A stretch of 64,000 bases of DNA from Stenogyne calaminthoides (lineage: Eukaryota > Streptophyta > Magnoliopsida > Lamiales > Lamiaceae): assembly GCA_037126765.1 (NCBI GenBank), contig JBBCBC010000031.1, positions 10,053,638 through 10,117,637 of the forward strand, written 5' to 3'. Of the stretch, positions 48,559-60,304 are shown one piece after another. Every line of letters starts with the position of its first letter. Positions within the stretch are counted from its first letter, which is position 1. Below the pieces are notes generated by a model, which did not search any database, was not told the origin of the DNA, and saw only the letters and a list, made by a program, of their open reading frames with translations. A program made the translations under genes and the position numbers.

Positions 48559-49317
48559 CAGTGTTTTCATAACCGAACTGGTGATCAAACCGGATAGATC
48601 ACTGGTCAGCGGTTCAACCGTTTAAATGATTTATGTGTATTTTTTTTTAAATTTTTTTATATTTTACTATTTTTTTTAAATAACTAATTCATCAATGGAC
48701 TTATAATATAAATATTTAAATTTAATTAATCAAACTTGAACCATAAAAATAATATAAACGTGAAAAGATTTGTCCCACATCGAATAAGTATTAGAAAAAA
48801 TTAAAATGAAGTTATATAAAAGGGAGAGGAGGTAGATTTTATAGATCTCCTTTCCCACGTGGAATAAGTATTAAAATGTGAGAATGAGTAATATAAAAGG
48901 TGGATCTCTCATCACACATTGAATAAGTATTAAGAAATATGTGAGATGGAGTAATATAAAAGGAAGTGGAGGTGGATCTAAAATCTACCTAAACCTCTTA
49001 TCCCTCATTGAATAAGTACTAAAAATATGTGAAATGGAGTAATATAAAAGGGGTGGGGGTCTAGATCCTTACTCACAAGAAAGATTAGTTAAAAATTAAT
49101 TGGTATTAAAAATAATAATTTTTTTTACTTAAATAATTATTAGTTTATAATTTTTTTAAAATTAAAAAAAAAAAAAAAATCGGTCGAACCGGTTTTGACC
49201 GATTTTGACCGGTTTAACCTATAAACCGGTTCTTAGGGGGGGTCCGGACCGATTCCGGGTCCGGTTCCCGATTCAACCGGTCGAACCGGCCAGTCCGGTT
49301 CGATTTTGAAATCATTG
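48559..49317. mobile_element. Non-autonomous hAT element with 8-bp TSD (TCCATTGG) and internal tandem array
   Basis: Starts CAGTGTTTTCATAACCGAAC and ends GGTTCGATTTTGAAATCATTG. TCCATTGG lies on both sides (48551-48558 and 49318-49325). The CAGTG type of end differs from the TAGGGGTG group. CCGGTT/AACCGG motifs fill both subterminal parts. The centre carries four imperfect repeats starting near 48772, 48853, 48911 and 49000, each with a GAATAAGTATTA block followed by ATATAAAAGG. Confidence 0.9.
48772..49075 (+). repeat. Four imperfect units with TATA-like boxes inside the hAT
   Basis: Each unit has (T)CCCACATYGAATAAG, then AGTATTA, an ATGTGAGA-type block and a TATAAAAGG box about 40 bases further on. 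The spacing is 58-89 bp. CCCACAT followed by a TATA box recalls plant retroelement promoter regions, so the array may be an amplified promoter fragment. Confidence 0.65.
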
Positions 49318-49422
49318 TCCATTGGTATTAGATTTTTAAGAAAATGCCTAAAAATAAATTTATGTCGACTTGACTAAAAGAAGTTAATATCGTACCATTG
49401 CGAAAATATGGATAAAAATATA

Positions 49423-49704
49423 CTCCCTGTCTTATAATAATTTTTTCACACTTTTCTTTTCGATACGTCCCAACATTTTGTTCACATTCAAAGAAGGAAA
49501 ACCCTTTGTAAATCATAACCTCATAATATTTACATATTTACCAAAATGTCATTATTTTTAGACTCACACATATACACTAATTAACTCATCTATTTAGTTT
49601 ATATATAAAGGTTTACAAATTACTTCTCGAACTCCTACTAATTATTCTATTTTCTTAATATGTGTGCTACTTTACATGTGAATAAAATGTTGAGATGGAA
49701 GGAG
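49423..49704. mobile_element. Stowaway-like MITE
   Basis: TA-CTCCCTGTCTTATAATAA at the left, GAGATGGAAGGAG-TA at the right, 282 bp. Similar decayed sequence is at 29820-30060 and 59648-59700. Confidence 0.65.
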
Positions 49705-50180
49705 TATAATAAATTATATTCTAAGAAAAATTAAATCCTAATACTATAGATGAGTGCAAAATTCAAATAAAAGATATCAAACTCAAGCCCTCCAACCTCA
49801 CAAACGAAAATCTACATTAAATTTGATAAAGAAACAAAAGTAACAAAACCGACTACAATTGCAAAATGAATTAAATGGTCTAGCACATGTCGTTGGGATT
49901 TAATTAATCGTCCAAACAATGGGCCCCATTTTCCCATGATGAATCTTGCAATATGCCAGAAACAGGTGTTTTTTCTTTCGGTGTATATGGAGGGGCATTT
50001 CCGTAATCAAGGGTTCTCGTATCTCACTTGAAACTAGCGGGAAGTTGGCTCAACAAGTTGCGCGCAATTCGAAATTTCTTCATGGAAAGCCTGCCCATCA
50101 CATGCCAATTCCGGGACCCTGAACCTCTTTATCAAATGACCACACTACCCTTGAAACAGATACTATAAATTACTAGTAAT
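49705..50180. other. Intergenic, partly GC-balanced sequence
   Basis: 49915-50130 is less AT-rich than its surroundings and non-repetitive within the window. No open reading frame or RNA gene could be recognised. Confidence 0.35.
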
Positions 50181-50184
50181 TACA

Positions 50185-50510
50185 TTAGTTGGTATGTTTC
50201 AGTAAAATTGAGTGGCACGTTTCGTTATACACCTCTAATATTGTTCAAGTGAGGAACACAATAAAACCTAGCTACTTTGTCATTATTTTATTTATATATA
50301 AATTTATTGTTTGATTATATAATTAGATGACATGTTTTCATTAAAGTTAGTGTCACGTTTCATTATACACATTTAATACTGTTCAGGTGAAGAAGACAAC
50401 AAAACCTACTTTGTAATTATATTGTTTAGTTATATTAGCTGACACAACACATTTCAGTTAAAACTAGTCTCACGTTTCATTGTACATCACTAATGTTGTT
50501 TGTTGGACTG
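50185..50510 (+). repeat. Three tandem units of about 117-138 bp
   Basis: The anchor CACGTTTCRTTRTACA occurs at 50216, 50354 and 50471, each followed by ACTAATA..GTT(C/T). The first two units also share GTGA(A/G)GAA...CAA(T/C)AAAACCTA and the TTTAGTTATAT region. Unrelated to the transposons listed. Confidence 0.7.
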
Positions 50511-53500
50511 GGTCGGGTCGGGTGATTGCATTGATTTTTAAATTTGTGCGCCTAATATATATGAGAAATTATATAAATAAATTTGTTAACTATATTTGTT
50601 TTATCTTTGGGGGAATATTGGGTGTTTCACTATCTTGTTATAAAATAATTTAATCCATGTGTTTACATTCAAAATGTATCTAAAGATTGTGATAATAATT
50701 GCATTTGCATACATGATCAATGTAGTGGAACAAAAGAATTTAGAAACAAAGAATTTAAAAAAACAAAGGGCAATTATGTCATTTGCAAATTAATGGGGTG
50801 GCCTCCGAAAAGGGCACATGTGATGTGGGATGGGGCATGCAATCGCAAAGAGAGAGGTGCACATGGGAGAGCACATGCAGCAAGGGGTTGTACCTTTGCA
50901 TGTGACAAAGTTGCGACAGTGAAGCATCATCAATTGTACACCATGTTCTGCACATTCCCTGCATCCTAATCTCCCACTTCCTTCATCCTTCCTTTTCTCT
51001 AATATTTTATTACTAATTTATGGCATAAGCTCATATTCATGAGCATTTTTGGAATCTCCTAAGATAAAGCCCATGTTTGCTTCACAGCTTGATTGATTAG
51101 TTATGATAGGATTAAGTAAAATTGAATTGAGTGGACTTAACTCTTTGCATCAAGATATATATTTGGATTGTAGGATTGTAACTCTTAATTTTGTACTGAA
51201 AAATCAATATAGGGATTAAAATGTTAATTCCGGTCAATCATACTTTCTACATGGGATAGACATTTCTCTCCATATAGGGATTAAACACATGTTTATATTC
51301 GGTCTGAAAATGAATCTTGAGTTCTCATCCCACAAATCAAATAAGCAATTATGTGGGATTAAAATGTTAATCCCAACCTATTCGGGTCAATCCCGTGAAC
51401 TAAACGGCGCTTAATAGTAAATGGACTAAATCTCAACAAACTAAAATGAATTAAGGGCTTGAGTCAACTAAAATAATAGTAAAGAAACTTAGTTTCATTA
51501 GTTGGACTAATTAATATAATAATTATTGTAGAATTTAGAGATTTGAACTACTATACTATAATTTTGTGTATTATGCGGGTTGAAAATAAAATTTTATATT
51601 ATAAAATAATACTACTTCTGTTTCAAGATAAGTTTAAATATTTGAGATCGATGCAAATTTTAAAAAATATAATATTAAATGTATTTTTGGTTGGTGGAGA
51701 GAAAGAGAAAATGTGTGTATAATTTTAATCTTAAATGAATTGCAATTAGTGTGATTTTAAGTAAAGTTAAAGAATAGTTGTTAAGAAAAGTGGAGCCACA
51801 AAAAAAAATGTAAATTTTAAGTTGGGACACCCAAAATGATAAAATGTAAAGCTTACCGTAAAATGGATAGAATATTAGATTTCTTAAAAGTTAACATGTT
51901 ACAGAATTAAAAAAATTATATTGACATATTATTTATAATTTAATAATAAAAACATATAAGTTAATTGAAATAATCAAATTAAATATATACTATTTGAAAT
52001 ATCTAATCTAAAATTCAACATTAAATTTAATATTTTTTTTATTACAAAAACTATATATATGTTAAGTTTTTTTTTTTACCCTTTAAAATTGTTGGAAGAC
52101 TAAAATTAATCCTAATAAAATTAACCGTTTAAATTAGAAATTGAAATTGAATAGTTTAAGATAATATAAATAAATTTTTGCATAGAAATTGAATATTTTA
52201 AAACAAAATGATTAATTTAGAGATGTGGAGGTTGATTCCCTACTGGCAGAGATAAGATAAAATATAAGATTTATTAACTCTCTAATTAGGCCAAAATTAT
52301 TCTTTAAACATGAATGATTAAGATTTAAAGATTAGAATACCATAAATAACTGTTAATAGAGTTCTTAAAATTTAAAAGAGTAGGTCTTCTGTGCAACATG
52401 TGTACCTTACAATTTAAATGTATTTTGAAATAGATAACTTGTTGCATTGAAACTTGCAACTTAATTATTTATACTTAAACATGTAACTTCTGTCAGTGAA
52501 ATCAAGATAAACAATATAAACAAGTTATATATTTTAATAAAATAAGTTGCATATTTTAAAAATGGATTTGAATTGCATAATGCACCTAGTGTATATATAA
52601 AACGTTGCCAATTTAAATTAAAATTATTAGAAAAAATAAGGAAGAAGTTGATATATTGTGAAATTTGTTCACCGTAAAACTGGTTTAGTTTTACACTTCA
52701 ATCATCACGACTACACCCTTTAGAAATATAAGTCACACTTTTTAGTTATCACGATTATGCTCTCTATTGTAATATAAGTCACACCCTTCATTTTTATGAG
52801 TAATCTTTTATAGTAAAAAATCACACTTTTTAGTTATATAACAAATTCCCTTTAATAAAATCAATCACACTCCTTAATTAGTTTCACGTGAAAACTTCTT
52901 TCACCCTATAGTTTGCTATAAAATAGTGACTTGCAATTAGTAGATAAGGAATATTCATTTTTCGCTCATAAAAAAGTGCAACTTTTGAAAAAGTTTGGAT
53001 GGAATGAATTCATTATAATTATTAAAGAGACATATTTGTATCAGACCGTCTCACGATGAGACGAGTATAAGTTGGGCATTGACGTTTTAACATTTTAAAA
53101 AAAGGTAGATGTAATTTGTGTTAGGTTGTCTTTCAAAATGCAAATCGTGAGGCAAATCCAAATATCATGTTTGTCATTCTTAAATTCTAATATTCTAATC
53201 TTTGTCGTTTGGGTTAATTTAAGTGGCTCCAGGTGCTACGTACTCTATCACTACTCATAATACCAAATTATGATTTTTTTTTATTTTTTTTTTGGAACTC
53301 AATTATGTCACGTGTTTGCATGACTAACAGTAACAAGCTAATGCACGTGATTGGATTATGAGAATTAAAAAATATGAATGCAATCTCCATGCTCAATCCT
53401 TTTACAGAACTTGTCTTTCCAACTCATTCCCCCAAATCCACACATGGGGACATTTACTACTTATTAGTTTACCCTAATTAAATAATTAAGAACAAATAAG

Positions 53501-54251
53501 AATAATAATAATAAATAATTACTCACTAGATAACAATGAGCCAAATATTCATAATCATTATGCTATAAATTACAATCACTCTTTGATCAATTTTTAAAAT
53601 TTGTGTTTATAGGGAGTTCGAAATCAATTAAATAGCAATATGTCAAATTACTTTATTGTTCAAAAATTTCAAAATTATGTAGGCCAATGTATTAGTATTT
53701 TGTTCCATTCTTTTACGTTTATACTATATATTACTTTTTTATTTTAAAATATGAACTTAATTTCAAAACACTAAAAATTATGTTTGTCAGTTGAGTCTAG
53801 CCGATTAAATAACAATGAACCAAATTTGCAAAAATATTTGTGCTACAAAGTACAAACACTCATTGAGAATTTCTTTATAACTTAATTTTTATTTAAATTA
53901 AGTAATATTACTCTTTTCGCATCATTTAAATTTGTACTCTATAAATTACTTTTTATTTTATTTTAAAAATACTAACTTTCATAATGAAATCAGACCTAGT
54001 TACATATCAATCATGAGCCAAATTTTGCAACGTAAATTAAACCAGTTAAATAACCACAAACCGAAGTTAATTTAAGAGAAAAAAATCACAAAGGTCCTGT
54101 AACTTTGCTCAATTTCATAAATGGTCCTATAAATTTTTATTTTATCAATTGTGGTCCTTTTCGTCGGAAAATTGAAAATTTTAGCCGGAAAATAGCCGGA
54201 ATTATGATGTATCACACAAAATAACGCGAAAAAAATATTGAAATGACGGGT
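50511..54251. other. Intergenic AT-rich DNA with MITE remnants
   Basis: 50790-50990 is a GC-balanced single-copy stretch with no recognised gene. 51060-51415 may be a decayed Harbinger-like MITE (ends near CCCATGTTTGCTTCAC and GTGAACTAAACGG). 52384-52600 is a diverged GTGCAC MITE. 52655-52920 is the reversed GTGACTTATATTA-family repeat. 53040-53110 has a GAGACGAG fragment. 54062-54240 is one arm of a long-TIR element related to 31237-31832. No coding region. Confidence 0.45.
52655..52920 (-). repeat. Dispersed repeat, GTGACTTATATTA family, copy 3 (reverse orientation)
   Basis: Contains AATATAAGTCACACCCTT and AATATAAGTCACACTTTTTA, the complements of blocks in 13395-13665, bounded by TTCACCGTAAAAC and GTTTCACGTGAAA. 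Confidence 0.6.
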
Positions 54252-55044
54252 TCAATGAAAGGAAGAGAATAGTATAAGTTTCGACCCTCGACTCAACATA
54301 AATCGAGCAATAACGAACCGGTACTTGACATCGGATTTCTCAAGCCGTTCCATCGCTGTATTCACATAATCCATTGAGATTATCTCTACATCAGGTAATA
54401 TGTCCTTCTTAGCTGCAAAATCGAGCATCTCCTGCGTCTCTTTCACACCTCCACTTGCTGTCCCCACTATAGCTTTTCCCCCTATCAATCGTTGATTCAA
54501 AAAGACCATTATATGAATGGTAGTACCACAAAAATAATAAATCGATCAAAAAGGGAGAATAGTTTTTTTTTCCTATAAATTTTTCTATTTCTATTTTAGT
54601 CTTGTCGACTTTCATGAATTGAAAATAATTGGTATTTTTTATATTGTAGTTAGGTTATCGATGGTAGGAGGTGAAATATCCAGTTGACTTATCAAATTTT
54701 ACCATGTGGAGAAATCAGACACTGCCACATCAACGTCAACAAGATGTTTCAGTGGCGGATCTAGGATTTAAAATTTGAGGGTACATTTGAGTAGGATTTG
54801 AAATTTGATGGTACATTTGAGTATTTTTTTTTCTAATTATGTATATAATATATAAAATACAATTTTATATTTTTAACATAAGGTATAAAGGGGGTATATT
54901 TCATTTTAAGGGTAAATTGTACCCCCTGTACATCCCCCTCCCTCCGCCACTAGTTTCACCTCCTACAACTGGTTACTGAACTAAAATGTCAAACAATTAA
55001 AAGTTACCAAACTAAAATATTTTAGATGAGATAAAATTCCTTTA

Positions 55045-55333
55045 GGCTCCATTTGGATGGATGAATTTGGAAATCCATTTATTTTACACATAAATCATAC
55101 TCTCCAATGGATTTACAAATACCTAGATGTGAGAGTTTAGGGAAGAGGTGAATGGGGAGGGAGGGAAGGGGTGGAGATGAGGAGATTTCACAAATGACTA
55201 GGTTTTGATGAGGATTTGAAATTCCTCCATTTTGAACTAGCTTCTCAAATCTAAGTATTTATAAATCCATTGAAGAGTGATGATTTGTGTGTGAAATCCA
55301 TAGATTTCAAATCCATCCCATCCAAATAGAGCC
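55045..55333. mobile_element. Tourist-like (PIF/Harbinger) MITE, TSD TTA
   Basis: GGCTCCATTTGGATGGATGA at the left faces CCATCCAAATAGAGCC at the right. TTA lies on both sides (55042-55044 and 55334-55336). Inner arms share TTTACACATAAATCAT/ATGATTTGTGTGTGAAAT. 289 bp, within intron 4 of the CAD-like gene. Confidence 0.85.
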
Positions 55334-55884
55334 TTATATTTTATATACTTTGCAAGTTCATATTTTGATGAGATGAAATTCATTCATGGTATCAAAGTCT
55401 TTAGACTCACGCCCACGTCTTGGGTTCAAACACTGCCAACAACAACTCTACCTACATTAAATATACACTTGTTGGGTCTTCTCAATCCTCTCCACTATGA
55501 AGTTGACAAGCTCAGAGATCAACTCAGCATATATGTGAGGGAGAGTACTATGGACTATATACAAAAAAATTAATTTCACACATCTTTACAAGTTCAAACT
55601 TTTAGATGAAATAAAATTATTTCATTATATGAATAATTAAAACACCACTTTTAAATGAGATGAAATTCTTTCATTATATGCATTAATTAAAATAAGTGGT
55701 GTTTAATGCATTTTATATGAAACACAAAGTTGTTCCTTGTTTTTTACCCACTAAAATGTCTAACAATTGAAAATCATCGAGTATTTTCAATTCGTGAAAG
55801 TTGATAGTACTGCAACCAAAAGGAGTAACTTACAACACTAATAGTATTATTTCAACGGGAAGACAAAATTTTGTATATATCATG

Positions 55885-56080
55885 ATCAGGTGCACCATAC
55901 AATTCAAATATATTTTTGAAATGTGCAACTTATTTTTTTTTAAAACATTAAACTTGTTCAATATAAAATAAGTTGAACATTTCAATATAAATAAATTTCA
56001 CATTTCATAAAAATAAATTGTACAGTATATTTTAAAAATACATTTGAATTGCACCAATGCACCTAATGTACATCGTAGGT
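55885..56080. mobile_element. GTGCAC-family MITE (diverged) in CAD-like intron 4
   Basis: AGGTGCACCATACAATTCAA faces TTGAATTGCACCAATGCACC; the interior is rich in AAGTTGCACATTT-type blocks. It lies about 25 bases from the exon 4 donor. Confidence 0.6.
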
Positions 56081-57199
56081 AAAATATTTGGAATAATACT
56101 TACCTAGAAGCAGCGGAAATACAGGAACCTCAAGTTTTTGTGGGATCCCAACCAATATAAGCTTTCCATGAGGTTTTAACAAATGTATTAATGGTAAAAG
56201 GGAGTGATTTCCAGAGACTGTATCTATGATACCATCCAAAGTGCCTGCAGCTGCCTATATATGCATGTACAAACATAAATTACTTGATATTAATAACTGC
56301 ATTGGAAAATTACAATATCGATTCTCATAATATTTAATTCAAAAATTGTAAATTATATATATAGGACATTAACTTTCAATTTGGTGCACTTTTTGTCTGT
56401 TATTTCAAGAAAGGAAAAAAGGAACAAAGCCTGTAGAAACTACAAAGTTGAAAGTTAGTGTCAAATTTTTCTATTTTATTTTTTGAAACGAAGTTAGTGT
56501 CACATTAAATGATCGAAAATCAAACAGAAAAGAAAGATATAACGAATAGGGAAAATAATATTTTTTCTTCCAAGTTACCCTTTTCGTCAGAGTCATGTCA
56601 ATTTTCATAAAATTTCAAACAATCATATAATTTTTTTATACATTTTAATTTAATAATATGTTGTTAAAGAAGAGACATTCTGTTGACCAATTAAACTTGT
56701 CAAGTGGACAAATCAAACTCTACACGTCTCAATCAAATACTTCCCCTCTTATATTTGGTTATCGAACATAAATACGGAACAATTAGCTAGAAGTTACCAA
56801 ACTATTTTAATACGTGAAAAAGTCAACGTAATTGAAATTGAAACAAAAATAACTTACATGACAAGAGAAAAACTATTTCCCCAAAAGAATACTCCCTCAC
56901 CCAAAATGTTTGTCTTTCTAAAAAAGAAATTTTAACACAAAATGTTTGTCATTTTATACTAATCTAGAATAATTAAATGTGATATTCCAATGTTACCCTT
57001 ATATTTGCTTTTATAAAAATATGCAACAAATGACAATATAGGTAAAAATGATACATTATGCATTTATTTATTAATATTTAATAACTTTCTTAATTCGTAC
57101 AGAAACATCTTTAAACGACAAACTTTTGAGTAGAGAGTAGAACAAAAAAATCATTGAATGATCCATATTTTGTGCATTTGCATGCGGCCATACAATCAA

Positions 57200-57375
57200 A
57201 TTGATGAATTTGGATCCGGTGCTATATAGCACCGTGTTGTGTCAAAAAACAATACGAGTTTATGGTATTTTTAGATCCAGCATAGCACATCACTATGTTG
57301 TACAATTAAATTTTATGCCATAAATTTGTATTGTTTTTTGGCACAGCACGGTGCTGCACAGCACCAGATCCGAAT
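57200..57375. repeat. Hairpin-forming MITE next to CAD-like exon 3
   Basis: GGATCCGGTGCTATATAGCAC...AAAAAACAATAC faces GTATTGTTTTTTGGCACAGC...GCACCAGATCC, with arms of about 45 bp. It ends about 55 bases from the exon 3 donor at 57430, within intron 3. Confidence 0.7.
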
Positions 57376-58557
57376 CCCAATTGACCCCTTAATTTCCCGA
57401 TAAAAATAGTAGAATAAGTAAAAACATACCTGCATTTGCTCTTCATCATGGCTAACCAAAAACTCATGAGCACCAAACACTTTAATTGCTTCCCTCTTCT
57501 TGCTCTTACAACTACTAACAACACTCACCTTACACCCCAAAGCCCTAGCAAACTTCACCGTAAGATGGCCAATCCCACCAAACCCTACGGCCCCCACGTT
57601 CACCCCGGGCCTGTCACGCCCGAATCGCCTCAACGGGCTGTAAGTCGTGATCCCCGCGCACAGTAGAGGGGCGCCCCTATCAAGGGGCAGCTTCTCGGGC
57701 CAACGGATGACGAAGTGCTCGTTCGCGACCATTATGTCGGAAAATCCTCCGCACGTGGTTGTTCCGTCGTAGTCACGTGCGTTGATTGAAAGGACTTGTT
57801 TGGGACAGTAACTTTCTTGATTGTTGATGCACTCTTGGCACTCGCGGCATGATCCTACTAAACATCCCACACCTACTTTGTCACCTATTTTGAATTTATT
57901 CGCCTTGTTGCCGGTCTCGGTTACAACCCCCAATACTTCATGCCTTTGCATCAACGGAATCCATGTCAGGGAGTGCTTGCAAAAACTTATGGTTTCAAAG
58001 AAATGATTAATATTAGTGATTATGGGAAAAATGATTAATAGTAGAAGTTAATAGTGTTTTTAAGAAAATTCAAAAAAAAAGTTGATAGTGTTTGCAAAAA
58101 AAAATTAAAAGTTTTAAAAAAAGACTAATAAACTACTAAAAGCACCCTCTTTAAAGCTTATAACTTATAGCTTATGAGAGCTTATTTAAGCTACTAAAAG
58201 AGAAATAAAACACTTCAAATTGTTTTTACACAGAATTTTAGGTGACTATAATCATTTATAAGTTTTTTAAAATACCCCCTTAATATAATACATGCAAAGT
58301 ATTGTGTGTACTAGTTTCACAGTACATCACTATTACTATTATTAATAAGGATCAACACTTTAATTGTAATAGTGGTGTACTGTAAAATTGGTGCATACAA
58401 TATCTAATATACACTATCATATAACCTAGATTGTAAAATTGGTAGCATACTTATTGGGCATGGATGAATTTAGTTTCATACGAATCAATGTCTTAATTAA
58501 CTCCATTAATTTTTAAAAAGCTGCTATTAAAGTCCCATTTTGGCAATTTTCAACGGG

Positions 58558-58765
58558 CTAGGTCTTTTATATGCACTAGGTGCATAGTGCATTCTATAAT
58601 ATATTTTAAAAATTTATAATTTGTTGTATTAAAATATATAGTTTGTTACATGGAAGCGTGCAACTTATTTTACGAACATAGGTCGCATGTTTTATTGTAA
58701 TAAGTTATATGTTTCAAAAATACACTTATGAAGTGCACGGTGCACCTGATGCACAAGAAATCCAC
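58558..58765. mobile_element. GTGCAC-family MITE in CAD-like intron 2
   Basis: CTAGGTCTTTTATATGCACT at the left faces GTGCACGGTGCACCTGATGC at the right. The body has the usual ATATTTTAAAAATTTATAATTTG blocks. Confidence 0.65.
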
Positions 58766-59696
58766 TCTTTTCAATTTTATGATAATAATTAATTTGTGTC
58801 TATCCCAGCCAATCCCGCGAATGAAACGGGACCTAATAAAAAGAGAGGAAATTACCCTGGTATGGATGGATAGATTGTGATACCCCACTCGTTCTTGGCC
58901 AAATGAAGATCCGAATGGCAGATACCACAATACAGAACTCTGAATTGCACATCATGCTCACCAGTTGCCCTGAAATAATATTTGCACCAAATTAAAGGAA
59001 ATTATAAATAATCTTGCTAAAACAAAAACGATCATCATAAAAATATGTTTTAAATATATATTCGTGACTATTGTAATACCTTCTAGAGAAGTTGAAAGGA
59101 GCAAATATGCCAGATTGGTCTTTGCAAAAGCCTTAACAGGGTGCTCTGTTTCTAGTGATAATGTCTCCATTTTCAACAACTTAATAAATTACAATGTATG
59201 GCTATTTATTAGAAAGTGCTACAGATTTATAGAACAGTTAGGTACCAAAAGAAATATATGAGGTTTTTTTTTTTTTATATAATATCTGAGGTAAATCCGC
59301 GATTCAAGAGCTGGAATTTGGTACTCAGAATTCAGAAATATTGGGGACTATTGTGTCCATTTTCGTATGTCATTATCCATCACAAGAATATGCTGAATCT
59401 TTTTTAGATGGAAATAAAATTCTCCATTATAAATCAAAATAAGGACCTCGTGTGACGCATGCGTTCATTGTTGAATACGTGATTCATAAAAAAAAATTAT
59501 TCGTAAATCAATTGTTTATATGAGGGTATTTACAATTGTGGATTAAGAAGAACCTATTCTTCAAACTAAGTGCTTCATTCATAAACGAAGTACTGCTTTA
59601 TTAAAAATAAAATTACAGTATTATACTTAACTATAAAATAAAATATTACTCCCCCTGTCTCACAATTATTCACACACTTGTCTTGTTCATAAATTT

Positions 59697-59970
59697 TTAA
59701 GACAAATTCTTGTGTGCATCCTTTGCACCAATTTAGAAGAGATGCAATTGAATTTCAATTCAGTTATTATTATTATTATTATTATTTATCGGATCCTAAT
59801 TGACCCGAGCTCGAATCTGGCCCGAGTGGTTCATGATTCACTCGGTCATAGTAGTTCATAGTTCACCCGTCCCGAATGGGTCATAAATTTAGTGTTTAGG
59901 GTTAATAGTTCATTCAAATTAAAATTGAATTCAATTGCACCAATTGCACTGGTGCATACAAGCATCACTC
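59697..59970. mobile_element. CCGAGTG-family MITE
   Basis: Ends CTTGTGTGCATCCTTTGCAC and TGCACCAATTGCACTGGTGC. The core has CCCGAGTGGTTCATGATTCA and CATAGTTCACCC. The same family as 60305-60560 and, more distantly, 34106-34365. Confidence 0.65.
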
Positions 59971-60304
59971 ATTTTTTAAAGTTTCAACAATTTAATTATA
60001 CCTTTTTAATTTTATGTAACATTCCAATTTATTTTAGCTCTTTACATATGAGACTGTTTTCCAGCAACTTACTCTGACATGAAAATCGAAATTCTTTGTA
60101 TCAAATAAATGTGTATTGAGTTTAAGGGGAAAAAGTGGGATAAGACATTTTTGATCTTACACTAATTTAGTGAGTTCAAGTAATTTTATTTAATTTTCAT
60201 AATCAGTATTTCTGAGAAGAATTAAAGTTCTAGTATTAAACCAGGACAGTGACCAAATCAAATATCAAAGTGAAGTAATAAATCTTATATGATATATTAA
60301 ATTT

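Larger units (their letters stand above)
54496..56103 (-). other. Intron 4 of the CAD-like gene with three MITEs
   Basis: A MITE with GTGGCGGATCTAGGATTT/TCCGCCAC ends (about 54751-54951), a Tourist MITE (55045-55333) and a GTGCAC-family MITE (55885-56080). The remainder is AT-rich. Confidence 0.6.
54252..59170 (-). pseudogene. Cinnamyl alcohol dehydrogenase / mannitol dehydrogenase-like gene, probably broken (5 exons)
   Basis: Zinc-dependent medium-chain dehydrogenase; relatives reduce aldehydes such as cinnamaldehydes or oxidise alcohols with NADP(H). Exons: 1, 59080-59170; 2, 58856-58969; 3, 57430-57943; 4, 56104-56254; 5, 54252 to about 54495. Exon 2 has the catalytic-zinc Cys motif (CGICHSDLH). 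Exon 3 has the GHE ligand, the four structural-zinc Cys (CLVGSCRECQEC...YC) and the nucleotide loop GFGGIGHL. Exon 4 (AAAGTLDGIIDTVS) is intact. Exon 1 opens well (MET...HPVKAF), but a small deletion drops the usual GWA and shifts the frame; KDQSGIFAPFNFSRR is readable only in another frame that has an upstream stop. Exon 5 lacks an AG at the expected acceptor; the nearest AG (54482-54483) would delete a few residues in frame. The C-terminus after YRFVI is also unusual. Introns carry several MITEs. The exon 1 lesion could be an assembly error. Confidence 0.8.

Noticed and set aside
50779..50964. Minus-strand open frame of about 60 codons in a GC-balanced stretch
   Set aside because: Composition rich in Cys/His/Met with no family resemblance and no splice context. 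I looked for known plant miRNA sequences here and found none.
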